A DNA stretch of 6,651 nt from the NCBI GenBank assembly GCA_020057985.1, contig JAGVEU010000193.1, forward strand, positions 1 to 6,651. The letters are read 5' to 3'. A program made the position numbers and the translations under genes. A model generated the notes under the pieces. It searched no databases, was not told the origin of the DNA, and worked only from the letters and a program-made list of their open reading frames with translations. This DNA comes from Calditrichota bacterium. GTDB taxonomy: Bacteria; Electryoneota; RPQS01. This document shows positions 1-6,040 of this stretch, piece after piece; the stretch's first letter is position 1; every line of letters starts with the position of its first letter.

Positions 1-402
1 ACAACCTGGAACATAAACATCCACCGGTATGACCAGATCTACCCCTTTGACGACGTGATAGCCATGTTCCCAATAGGGGCCGCCGGAATTCGCGCAGGAT
101 CCCATAGAGATCACATAGCGTGGTTCGGGCATCTGTTCATAGAGACGCTTGATTCGCTCAGCCATCTTTATGGTGACTGTCCCCGCCACAATCATACAAT
201 CGGCCTGACGGGGCGTAGGACGCATGAAAATACCGAACCGGTCAAGGTCAAAGCGTGCCGCTGCCGCCGCCATCATCTCGATTGCGCAGCAGGCAAGGCC
301 AAACGTCAGCGGCCACAACGAACGGGATCGTGACCAATTAAAGACCTTGTCCACAGAGGTAATCACCACATTGGGGCCATAGCGGCCTTCAATCACTCCC
401 AT
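1..402 (-). CDS. nuoB: NADH-quinone oxidoreductase subunit B (NuoB), C-terminus cut by window edge
   Basis: NuoB is the peripheral-arm subunit of respiratory complex I that holds cluster N2, the [4Fe-4S] centre that passes electrons to quinone. I translated the minus strand from the ATG at 402-400 and obtained 134 codons, open to the window edge. The family landmarks are clear: [17 protein letters not shown] around residues 28-44, [13 protein letters not shown] at 64-76, [14 protein letters not shown] at 96-109 and PVDVYVPGC at 126-134. The four expected N2 ligands are all present: the adjacent C38 and C39, C103, and C134, which is the last residue before the edge. The start follows the nuoA stop directly (TAA then ATG, no gap), so the pair is certainly co-transcribed and probably translationally coupled. 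About 25-60 residues are missing at the C-terminus, judging from usual family length. Identification is secure. Confidence 0.96.
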   Translation of the reverse strand, partial: MGVIEGRYGPNVVITSVDKVFNWSRSRSLWPLTFGLACCAIEMMAAAAARFDLDRFGIFMRPTPRQADCMIVAGTVTIKMAERIKRLYEQMPEPRYVISMGSCANSGGPYWEHGYHVVKGVDLVIPVDVYVPGC

Positions 403-792
403 TTAGAGTCCCCCCTTGGATCCCGTTGAAGAGTCTTTAGGACGAATCCAGTCCAAATCGCCCTTTCCCCAAACGTAGGCAAGCGCTACGACCAGAATCA
501 AAATAAAGACCGCCATATCCACCCATGCGTACAACCCTAACCGTTTCAAGTTCACGGCCCACGGAAACAGGAACAGTACTTCCACGTCGAAAACAAGGAA
601 AATCAGGGCGATCACATAGAAACGGGTATTGAAGCGAATCCACGGAGTGCCCACCGGCTCTTCGCCACACTCATAAGTGGAGAGTTTGATTGGATTAGGA
701 CGATGTGGAGCCAGCAAGCGACTTGCGGTCAACGCAGCCACAACGACAGCAGCGCCAGCAATGAAGAAAATCAATATGGAGGCAAAAGACAT
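403..792 (-). CDS. nuoA: NADH-quinone oxidoreductase subunit A (NuoA)
   Basis: NuoA is a small membrane subunit of complex I at the junction of the peripheral and membrane arms, near the quinone site. The 129-residue product has the usual family length. It has three membrane segments, at about residues 5-25, 60-80 and 88-109. The conserved loop between the first two contains YECGEEPVG (about 40-48) and RFNTRFYV, followed by the acidic LVFDVEVLFLFPWA stretch. The C-terminal YVWGKGDLDW motif is also typical. The ATG at 792-790 is preferred because the family normally begins just before the first helix. There is no strong Shine-Dalgarno sequence in front of it. It is the first gene of a nuo operon: a promoter-like sequence lies about 60 bases upstream and nuoB follows without a gap. 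Confidence 0.97.
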   Translation of the reverse strand: MSFASILIFFIAGAAVVVAALTASRLLAPHRPNPIKLSTYECGEEPVGTPWIRFNTRFYVIALIFLVFDVEVLFLFPWAVNLKRLGLYAWVDMAVFILILVVALAYVWGKGDLDWIRPKDSSTGSKGGL

Positions 793-994
793 GAGAGCTT
801 AGGGGTGCCCGATTGGGGAGTGCAATGAAGCGGTTTGAGTTAGGATTGACAATATAAGTCTTTTAGCAAAAGAAGCAACAGAAATTTTTCACACACTATC
901 TTGGATGCCGTTATGATGTCGGTTGCACATGGCCTAATCATTTGATAAACAGGGAATTAATTCGAGCCCATGGACTATTAACCGTGCGCGAACC
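793..994. other. intergenic region between nfnB and nuoA
   Basis: This 202-base gap separates the redox cluster from the nuo operon and is visibly A+T-rich in its central part. It holds the putative nuoA promoter and a short perfect palindrome, GAATTAATTC, at about 954-963. I found no hairpin followed by a T-run on the minus strand, so no rho-independent terminator for nfnB can be called. No small ORF or RNA gene is evident on either strand. Confidence 0.6.
851..878 (-). promoter_or_regulatory. putative sigma-70-type promoter for the nuo operon
   Basis: On the minus strand a TTGCTT box (878-873) is followed after 16 bases by TATATT (856-851). This would start transcription roughly 50 bases before the nuoA ATG. 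It lies in the only sizeable intergenic gap of the left half (793-994), where a nuo promoter is expected. The -10 box matches four or five consensus positions and the -35 box about four. If the organism uses the Bacteroidetes-type -33/-7 consensus, the assignment could shift by some bases. This is inference from motif and position only. Confidence 0.4.
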
Positions 995-2437
995 CTATAT
1001 CGCCAGCGAACGCACGTAAGTGTCCATCGCGTTGGCGGCTTTACGACCGGCGCCCATCGCGTTGATCACCGTGGCCGCACCACTCACAATGTCACCTCCG
1101 GCATAGACTCCCGGTCGGCTTGTGGCTCCGGTTTCTTCGTCTGCGATAATCGTCCCCCACTTGGAAACTTTAAGTCCGGGCGTGGCGCGAGTAAACACCG
1201 GATTCGGGTCATTACCGATGGCCATAATAACCGTGTCGCACTCCAATTCAAACTCGCTGCCCTTTATCTCCACAGGACGGCGTCGCCCGGAAGCATCCGG
1301 TTCGCCCAATTCCATTCTCAGGCAGCGAATGCCTGTCACTTCCTGTTGCTCATTTCCCAGAATCGCAACCGGATTATTGAGCAGGTGCATCTCAATCCCT
1401 TCGGCCTCGGCATGATGAACCTCTTCCACTCGTGCCGGTAGCTCCTGCAGCGACCGGCGATAAACCAGCGAGACTCGGCACTTCTGCAAACGGAGCGCGG
1501 TGCGCGCGGAATCCATGGCCGTATTGCCGCCGCCGACCACCACCGTATGCTGACTGGGGCGCATGGGAGTGTCGTATTCTGGGAAACGCATCGCTCCCAT
1601 CAGATTCGCGCGCGTCAGATATTCGTTGGCGCTGTACACACCGACCAGATTTTCTCCGGGAATGTTCATGAATTTGGGCAATCCAGCGCCGGTGCCGATA
1701 AACACCGCATGATAACCCTCGGCAAAAAGTTCATCAAGGGTGATGCTGACGCCGACGACGGTATTCATCACGAACTTCGCGCCAAGTTTGCGGATGTAAT
1801 CAACCTCCGCGTTCACAATTAGCTTGGGCAAACGGAACTCAGGAATGCCGTAGATCAGCACACCGGCGGGACGATGCAACGCTTCAAACACGGTCACATC
1901 ATGACCCTGCTTGGCCATGTCACCGGCAACGGTCAGACCCGCAGGCCCGGAACCGACGATGGCAATCTTGTACCCGGTCGGCGGCGGAATCTCCGGGATG
2001 GAGATTTTGTCATGCTCGCGCTCCCAATCGGCCACGAACCGCTCCAGGTTCCCCACAGCCACCGGATCGTGCTTAATCCCTTCGATGCAGACTTTTTCGC
2101 ACTGGTCTTCCTGTGGACAGACTCGTCCGCACACCGCCGGCAGTGAATTGGTGTCTTTCAGAATCCGTGCGGCCGCTTCGAAGTTGCCATCGCGAACTTC
2201 GCGGATAAAGCTCGGAATATCTATGTTGACGGGACAGGCCGTGACGCACTTGGGATTCTTGCAGATGATACAACGTTCGGCTTCGGCAATGGCTTCAGCT
2301 TCGGAGTAGCCAAAGGGCACCTCCTCATAGTTCTGAACCCGCTCCATTGCTTCTTGCTCGCGCATCGGAGTGCGCGGTAAGTGCTTCTTAGAAACTCTTT
2401 TTTCCTGTTTTTCCTGATTCTCTACTGCGTCCGTCAT
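995..2437 (-). CDS. nfnB: NADH-dependent ferredoxin:NADP+ oxidoreductase large subunit (NfnB/NfnL; GltD-like)
   Basis: This is the large subunit of the cytoplasmic electron-bifurcating transhydrogenase Nfn. It binds FAD, NADP(H) and two [4Fe-4S] clusters and couples NADPH oxidation to reduction of NAD+ and ferredoxin, or the reverse. Numbering from the ATG at 2437 (480 residues), the N-terminal Fe-S domain has cysteines at 56, 59, 64, 68 and at 103, 107, 113, 117. An FAD Rossmann motif GSGPAG lies at 162-167, an NADP-binding GGGNTAMD at 302-309, and the C-terminal FAD motif VYAGGD near 444-449. The frame is open to a start at 2470, but the ATG at 2437 overlaps the nfnA stop as ATGA and has GGAG 8-9 bases upstream, so I prefer it. 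The same fold is found in the glutamate synthase small subunit GltD. The adjacent NfnA partner and the absence of a GltB gene here favour Nfn. Confidence 0.93.
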   Translation of the reverse strand: MTDAVENQEKQEKRVSKKHLPRTPMREQEAMERVQNYEEVPFGYSEAEAIAEAERCIICKNPKCVTACPVNIDIPSFIREVRDGNFEAAARILKDTNSLPAVCGRVCPQEDQCEKVCIEGIKHDPVAVGNLERFVADWEREHDKISIPEIPPPTGYKIAIVGSGPAGLTVAGDMAKQGHDVTVFEALHRPAGVLIYGIPEFRLPKLIVNAEVDYIRKLGAKFVMNTVVGVSITLDELFAEGYHAVFIGTGAGLPKFMNIPGENLVGVYSANEYLTRANLMGAMRFPEYDTPMRPSQHTVVVGGGNTAMDSARTALRLQKCRVSLVYRRSLQELPARVEEVHHAEAEGIEMHLLNNPVAILGNEQQEVTGIRCLRMELGEPDASGRRRPVEIKGSEFELECDTVIMAIGNDPNPVFTRATPGLKVSKWGTIIADEETGATSRPGVYAGGDIVSGAATVINAMGAGRKAANAMDTYVRSLAI

Positions 2438-3300
2438 TGCGCCACTCCGGTTGCCAAGCCGATTTTGCATTCATGATCCATCATCGTATCCAAAGCTATT
2501 TTTTCCTGCCGCAAATAGGCGCGATTGCGGAGAATCAATTCATCAAAATTCACTCCCCAGGCATCAAACTCCGGGCCATCTACGCAGGCGAATTTCGTTT
2601 TGCCGTTTACACTCACCCGGCAAGCTCCGCACATACCCGTGCCGTCTATCATGATCGGATTCAGTGACACCTGTCCGGGAATTCCGAGTTCCTTGGCAAC
2701 CTTTGCAGTCTCGCGCATCATGATCACCGGGCCGATGATTAGGGACTGATTAAACTGCACTCCTTCAGAGACCCATTGACGCAAACAATCGGTGACCAAA
2801 CCCTTGATTCCCACGGATCCGTCATCACTGCACAAGCGGACTTCATGACAATGACGAGCATATTCTTCGGCCAGAATCATCAGGTTTTCGCTGCGTGCGC
2901 CGATGATCGCATGAACGCGGTTTCCGGCAGCGCGTGCGGCCTCCACGATCGGAAGCAACGGAGCGGCTCCGACACCTCCGGCAACGGCGATTAAGTTGCC
3001 CCAAGTTTCGATATGGGTAGGTCTGCCCAGTGGCCCGGCGATGTCTAAAAAGAAATCGCCGACTTGAAGCCGTCCCATTTCAATGGTGGACTTGCCAGCT
3101 TCCTGCACGATCAGGCGAATGAGTCCGCGTTCCGCGTCGCCCGAAGCAATGGTCAGTGGGATGCGCTCGCCCCGATCATTCATCCGAACAATGACAAACT
3201 GTCCGGCTTTGCGTTTGCGCGCAATCAAAGGCGCTTCGACCCAAAACTCGTGGACTTTTTCCGCCAAAATCCGGCGGCTGTGAATTACGTGTTGAGGCAT
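2434..3300 (-). CDS. nfnA: NADH-dependent ferredoxin:NADP+ oxidoreductase small subunit (NfnA/NfnS; SudB/PyrK-like)
   Basis: The small subunit of Nfn carries the bifurcating-complex FAD, NAD(H) site and [2Fe-2S] cluster, and belongs to the ferredoxin-reductase family with PyrK and SudB. The 288-residue product has the expected layout. The FAD-binding barrel contains RIPLT at residues 46-50. The nucleotide-binding domain contains AGGVGAAPLLP at 107-117. A C-terminal cluster motif DGTGMCGACR starts at D219, giving D219, C224, C227 and C239. An aspartate plus three cysteines is the known ligand set of Nfn small subunits, which supports Nfn over PyrK. The ATG at 3300 gives the family N-terminus; the sequence before it (AAAGAAAAG) is only a weak ribosome site. 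The stop overlaps the nfnB start by four bases. Codons 13-51 recur almost unchanged in the ORF at 4482-4682. Confidence 0.94.
   Translation of the reverse strand: MPQHVIHSRRILAEKVHEFWVEAPLIARKRKAGQFVIVRMNDRGERIPLTIASGDAERGLIRLIVQEAGKSTIEMGRLQVGDFFLDIAGPLGRPTHIETWGNLIAVAGGVGAAPLLPIVEAARAAGNRVHAIIGARSENLMILAEEYARHCHEVRLCSDDGSVGIKGLVTDCLRQWVSEGVQFNQSLIIGPVIMMRETAKVAKELGIPGQVSLNPIMIDGTGMCGACRVSVNGKTKFACVDGPEFDAWGVNFDELILRNRAYLRQEKIALDTMMDHECKIGLATGVAQ
3148..3264 (-). repeat. direct repeat copy A (within nfnA codons 13-51)
   Basis: This 117-base segment aligns without gaps to 4530-4646, shifted by 1382 bases. Eight mismatches occur in total. The inner 95 bases (3167-3261) hold only two of them, at 3214 and 3244. 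Beyond 3264, towards the start codon, identity falls to about half, and beyond 3148 it is lost. The sharp edges suggest duplication followed by gene conversion, or strong constraint on this stretch. Confidence 0.9.
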
Positions 3301-3353
3301 ACTTTTCTTTATTTTTCAAAGCCGGAGCAACAAGGCTCTCAGCTTGATTATGC

Positions 3354-3719
3354 TCAGTCTTGTATCGTGCGGCAAGTAAACACCTGACGGCTGCTGCCGT
3401 CGCGCATCGGCAGTGGCGCTTCCATGATAGACTTAATACGGTCAGTCGTAATCACCTGCGGATCGTATGAAAACACGGCCTTGTGCTCGGTAGCGAAGGT
3501 TTCGATGGTGGCGATTCCCGGAACTCCAGTGTACAGTTTAGTGAAAAACGCCGCCGTACCTTTGCACTTCAGTCCGTCCACAATACACTCCACGGTCTTG
3601 CCCCCAGCCGAACCCATTGACACCGTGGTTGTGGGTTGTGTGAAAGCCGCCCGCAACAGATAACCACTGAATAACGCGGCCACCACCAAGAGGGGAAGTA
3701 AGATTCGCGGAATGTTCAT
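3354..3719 (-). CDS. membrane-anchored HMA-like domain protein lacking the CxxC motif
   Basis: The 121-residue product starts with one hydrophobic segment (about 5-26), probably a membrane anchor, since no clear signal-peptidase site follows. After a Thr/Ser/Gly-rich linker, residues 43-115 show the beta-alpha-beta-beta-alpha-beta pattern of a heavy-metal-associated (HMA) ferredoxin-like fold. VECIVDGLKCKGTAAFF occupies the place where HMA proteins have GMTCxxC. Only C52 of the usual CxxC pair is present (T55 replaces the second), while C45 lies two residues from the loop start and C116 near the end. Metal binding is therefore uncertain; a C45/C52/C116 site or a redox role is possible. The ATG lies one base after the stop of the upstream polyferredoxin gene, and nfnA begins 53 bases downstream, so it sits inside the redox operon. 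The fold assignment is by pattern only. Confidence 0.72.
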   Translation of the reverse strand: MNIPRILLPLLVVAALFSGYLLRAAFTQPTTTVSMGSAGGKTVECIVDGLKCKGTAAFFTKLYTGVPGIATIETFATEHKAVFSYDPQVITTDRIKSIMEAPLPMRDGSSRQVFTCRTIQD

Positions 3720-3720
3720 G

Positions 3721-4485
3721 TTAGAGAGTGGCTTTCAATTGCAGGACATCTTTCTCCGGACAGGCATCCACACATTCAAGGCAGTTTGTGCAATCACGAT
3801 GCCTGATTTTGTTCATCTTGAACGGTGCCAAATCCTGTGGGCAGGCAAGTTGACAAGCGCCGCACTGCGTACAATGATTGTCATTCCGCACCACCTTAAT
3901 AAATCCCAGCCTGCTGAACGGATCAAAGGTCGCACCCAACGGACAAAGATAGCGGCAGAAGAACATCGGAACAAGCAAGACCCCGATAACCGTCGCAATC
4001 AATACAATCCAGCTCACCAGTCCAATGGAGCCATGACCGAAGCCGGAAAAGATCAGAAAGAAGGGATCGTAGCCCCGCAGAATCAGCTCGCCTGTTTTGT
4101 ACGTGAAATACAGTGCAAGCGCAAAAACAGCATAGCGCAATAGTCGCAGCCAACGGTCGGTGTGCGCCGGGACTGCGGGGCGTTTGTGCCAAACCAAACC
4201 CGTCAGCCGCATTCCCAATTCGCTCAGAAACCCAATCGGACACGCCCAACCGCAAAAGGCCTTCTTTGCCACAAGCGCCAGCACCAGAATACCAATGAGC
4301 AACGCGAGATTAAGCGGCCCCAGCGTACAACTGAACTCACCCTGTCTCCACAATCCCCACAGGCTCTCCATTCCACCAAAGGGACAGAAATCCTCAAAGC
4401 GGCGGGTGCCAAAACCCAGTGCAAGATACACCACTCCGGCGAGGAGAATGGACATCAAGGAATAGCGTAGATATCTGGTCTTCAT
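3721..4485 (-). CDS. NapH-type membrane polyferredoxin (4Fe-4S binding membrane protein)
   Basis: The 254-residue product belongs to the NapH/MauN/CcoG-like class of integral membrane Fe-S proteins, which pass electrons between the quinone pool or periplasmic partners and cytoplasmic carriers. Four hydrophobic segments are visible, at about 8-25, 58-77, 113-130 and 156-176. Family landmarks are CPFGG at 34-38, CGWACP at 78-83 and CRYLCPLGA at 177-185. A C-terminal two-cluster ferredoxin domain has CxxCxxCxxxCP at 205-216 and again at 232-243. The gene overlaps the upstream 66-codon ORF as ATGA, and a GGTGA ribosome site (4497-4493) lies seven bases before its ATG. The next gene starts one base after its stop. 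NapH itself works with NapG in nitrate reduction, but no nap gene is here. The link to Nfn is an inference from operon layout. Confidence 0.88.
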   Translation of the reverse strand: MKTRYLRYSLMSILLAGVVYLALGFGTRRFEDFCPFGGMESLWGLWRQGEFSCTLGPLNLALLIGILVLALVAKKAFCGWACPIGFLSELGMRLTGLVWHKRPAVPAHTDRWLRLLRYAVFALALYFTYKTGELILRGYDPFFLIFSGFGHGSIGLVSWIVLIATVIGVLLVPMFFCRYLCPLGATFDPFSRLGFIKVVRNDNHCTQCGACQLACPQDLAPFKMNKIRHRDCTNCLECVDACPEKDVLQLKATL

Positions 4486-4492
4486 TCGATGG

Positions 4493-4497
4493 TCACC
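4493..4497 (-). promoter_or_regulatory. ribosome binding site of the polyferredoxin gene, inside the upstream ORF
   Basis: GGTGA on the minus strand lies seven bases before the ATG at 4485-4483. It sits in the non-homologous tail of the nfnA-like fragment. Together with the ATGA overlap, this indicates that ribosomes finishing the fragment could restart on the polyferredoxin gene. Confidence 0.55.
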
Positions 4498-4529
4498 GTG
4501 TCAGAGTCCGGTCTAATGTGCCGCCGCTT

Positions 4530-4646
4530 GATGGTCAGAGGAATACGTTCGCCCCGATCATTCATCCGAACAATGACAAACTGTCCGGCTTTGCGCTTGC
4601 GCGCAATCAAAGGCGCTTCGACCCAGAACTCGTGGACTTTTTCGGC
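4530..4646 (-). repeat. direct repeat copy B (within the nfnA-like fragment)
   Basis: This is the second copy of the 117-base repeat shared with 3148-3264, in the same orientation and reading frame. It ends where the fragment leaves homology with nfnA, immediately after the isoleucine of RIPLTI. Two copies this similar within 1.4 kb could recombine and delete the polyferredoxin and HMA-like genes between them. Confidence 0.9.
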
Positions 4647-4717
4647 GAGGAGTCTTTTGCTGCGGATGATGTGAGCGGACATGTATGGTTTTTATTGTTT
4701 CGCCGTTGCTGTGCAGA

Positions 4718-5344
4718 CTACTTCAATATCACAAGTTTTTTCGTCTGGGAGAATTGCCCTGCGTTAAGCCGCGCGAAGTAGATTCCCGAGGCCAAACTAC
4801 TTCCGTCAAAGGTCACGCGATGAGTTCCTGCTTCAAGAAAATCGTCTTTTAGCACCGCAACTCTGTGGCCTATCACATCAAAAACCTGCAATGTACTGAA
4901 TTCAGCTTTCGGGAGACCATAGACAATCGTCGTTGATGCATTGAACGGATTTGGAAAATTCTGACCAAGATAAAAGTCGCTTGAAATCTCACGGAAGTTC
5001 GCTTCCACAGACGATGGCGCAACGCCAAATCCCTGCAACTGAATGCAAACTACGCTGTCTGACGAATTGTTGATAATCAATAAACTATCGCTGTATTCCC
5101 GTTCTGCCGCAGGGCTGAATTGCACGATAACACGTTCGCGAGCATTGCTCCCTGAGTAAACTACTAATGGCAGGGTTGACAGTACGGAAAACCCTGCTGG
5201 TATTACGAAACCCGTAATAAATAGAGGTGAACCGCCTGTATTCTGGATCCATAGGTCTCTAACAGAATCTAATCCAACTGGCACATTCCCGAATGACAAG
5301 AACTGGGGATCTAAAGTCATGTGTGGGGGTTCAGAGATCGTCAA
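4718..5344 (-). CDS. choice-of-anchor D domain plus T9SS type A sorting domain (C-terminal half of a split gene)
   Basis: The frame encodes an ASH/choice-of-anchor D beta-sandwich (about residues 9-110, beginning LDPQFLSFGNVPVG), a short linker, and a C-terminal T9SS sorting domain. The sorting domain runs from the NFPNPFN signature to the terminal KKLVILK, with the typical GIYFARL strand near the end. Such domains direct proteins across the outer membrane through the Por/T9SS machine and are then often removed or replaced by a surface anchor. There is no signal peptide and no good start: the frame opens at a TTG (5344), the first ATG is at 5320-5318, and neither has a clear ribosome site. 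The frame runs back without interruption to a TGA at 5362-5360, which is the stop of the upstream secreted ORF in the same frame. This is best read as the second half of one protein. The anchor D domain is a close paralogue of that at 6263-6651. Confidence 0.82.
   Translation of the reverse strand: MTISEPPHMTLDPQFLSFGNVPVGLDSVRDLWIQNTGGSPLFITGFVIPAGFSVLSTLPLVVYSGSNARERVIVQFSPAAEREYSDSLLIINNSSDSVVCIQLQGFGVAPSSVEANFREISSDFYLGQNFPNPFNASTTIVYGLPKAEFSTLQVFDVIGHRVAVLKDDFLEAGTHRVTFDGSSLASGIYFARLNAGQFSQTKKLVILK
4940..5320 (-). repeat. paralogous anchor D repeat, copy 1
   Basis: This segment aligns without gaps to about 6263-6643, shifted by 1323 bases. Some stretches are almost identical: about 49 of 51 bases match at 5131-5181. 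Similarity drops sharply at 4939/4940, the codon after NFPNPFN, where the sorting domains begin to differ. Confidence 0.8.
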
Positions 5345-5359
5345 TCCAATACTGTCGGC

Positions 5360-5983
5360 TCAGGTTTCAAGGCGACCGGGTATGTCATAACACGCAAGCG
5401 TTCCTGTGGTCGAATCCACAGGGAATATTGTCAGACCATGCTGCCTTGCAAACTCGATACACCACTCATTTGATCGTCTCGGTTGTGTTGCGTCTGCCCA
5501 GAGCGTGTCATCCAAAGTCCTCATCAATCCAACGTTCCCGTACTCTGGACGCAAATGAGGTGAAAAGAAGAAATTCGTACTTAAGGGCAAATTAAGATGT
5601 ATAATGCCTGAGTCTGTAACAATGCCTGCTCCCCATCCTCTAACCCATCCTTGGCGATATTGCTCGTGCAGAATTCCGTCAACTGCGCTATCAGCCGGCA
5701 GTGCCAGTTCATCAAGTGGGGACAATTGCGTTCTTTCAGTCGACGGAGTGAAAATGACAGAGACGGAACCTTTTTGGTTCGCGATCACATGAAATCCATT
5801 CTCAAAAATATACGCATGCCCGACGATAGACGGAAGAGTTTGGATGGATTTACCGAACAACCCAATCGCTTCAGAAAGTGTCTTTGGTGTTTTCTCTTGG
5901 TTATCATTCAGCTTGTCCGCATTTGCGGTTGATTCCAAAAACAAGATTACAAGAACAGCAAAAGACAATAAGTAAGTTCTCAT
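5360..5983 (-). CDS. secreted protein of unknown function (N-terminal half of a split gene)
   Basis: The ATG at 5983-5981 has AAGGA four bases upstream and is preferred to a TTG at 6001. The 207-residue product begins with a short charged start and a hydrophobic core (about residues 4-16), and a likely signal-peptidase site after A-N-A at 20-22, so it is exported by Sec. The mature part is rich in short beta-strand-like stretches and aromatic residues (for example WVRGWGAGIV and NFFFSPHLRPEY) and has two cysteines near the C-terminal end. I do not recognise the family and see no catalytic motif. The product ends in PGRLET before a TGA at 5362-5360; after it the same frame continues into an anchor D plus T9SS module. 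It lies 57 bases after the stop of the upstream T9SS gene, so the two may be co-transcribed. Confidence 0.75.
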   Translation of the reverse strand: MRTYLLSFAVLVILFLESTANADKLNDNQEKTPKTLSEAIGLFGKSIQTLPSIVGHAYIFENGFHVIANQKGSVSVIFTPSTERTQLSPLDELALPADSAVDGILHEQYRQGWVRGWGAGIVTDSGIIHLNLPLSTNFFFSPHLRPEYGNVGLMRTLDDTLWADATQPRRSNEWCIEFARQHGLTIFPVDSTTGTLACYDIPGRLET

Positions 5984-6040
5984 GGATTCCTTATCTTGCA
6001 AATCACTATCGATTTATTGACTGCTTAAAGAGAGTGGCAT

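Larger units (their letters stand above)
4482..4682 (-). pseudogene. truncated N-terminal copy of nfnA (66-codon ORF)
   Basis: This ORF encodes 66 residues that match nfnA residue for residue over positions 13-51, including the FAD-binding RIPLT motif. It then switches to an unrelated 15-residue tail and stops. The first 12 residues match only in half of positions. NAD-binding and [2Fe-2S] domains are absent, so it cannot be a working Nfn small subunit. Between nfnA and this copy, codons 13-51 differ at eight bases, all synonymous third positions. Its stop overlaps the start of the polyferredoxin gene by four bases and the downstream ribosome site lies in its tail, so translation of this ORF may drive translation of that gene. 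It may be a decayed duplicate, a deletion remnant, or a retained small protein or coupling leader. No good ribosome site is seen before its own ATG. Confidence 0.8.
4718..5983 (-). pseudogene. probable single T9SS-secreted protein interrupted by one in-frame TGA
   Basis: Reading through the TGA at 5362-5360 gives one uninterrupted frame of 421 codons plus stop. Its order is signal peptide, unrecognised domain, anchor D domain, T9SS sorting domain. This is exactly the architecture expected of a T9SS cargo, and each half alone lacks an essential export signal. No frameshift is needed, only one codon change. It could be a recent nonsense mutation, a sequencing or assembly error, or a stop that is sometimes read through. 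Confidence 0.6.

Noticed and set aside
954..963. Perfect palindrome GAATTAATTC between nfnB and nuoA.
   Set aside because: It is short and A+T-rich, so chance is likely, and it is about 100 bases upstream of the putative promoter with no second copy.
1911..2309. Plus-strand ORF of 132 codons.
   Set aside because: It is wholly antisense to nfnB, including the Fe-S cysteine region, and its translation is low in complexity with no family resemblance.
995..2437. Annotation as the glutamate synthase small subunit GltD.
   Set aside because: The fold is shared, but no GltB large subunit is present and the directly coupled partner is the Nfn small subunit with the Asp plus three Cys cluster motif.
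2438..2470. Longer NfnB start at 2470, adding 11 residues.
   Set aside because: It would overlap nfnA by 37 bases. The ATG at 2437 has an ATGA overlap and a GGAG ribosome site at good spacing, and the added residues are just nfnA read in another frame.
3319..3345. Imperfect hairpin on the minus strand between the HMA-like gene and nfnA (stems AAGC/GCTT and GAGC/GCTC).
   Set aside because: The stems are only four pairs each with an internal loop, and an A-rich rather than T-rich stretch follows, so it is not a convincing terminator or attenuator.
3712..4143. Long plus-strand ORF of 143 codons.
   Set aside because: It lies antisense to the well-supported polyferredoxin gene, has no recognisable domain, and looks like a shadow of that gene's codon usage.
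5360..5362. Genome-wide recoding of TGA (as in some candidate phyla) to explain the split gene.
   Set aside because: TGA terminates nfnA at its expected C-terminus and the HMA-like gene, so TGA works as a normal stop here.
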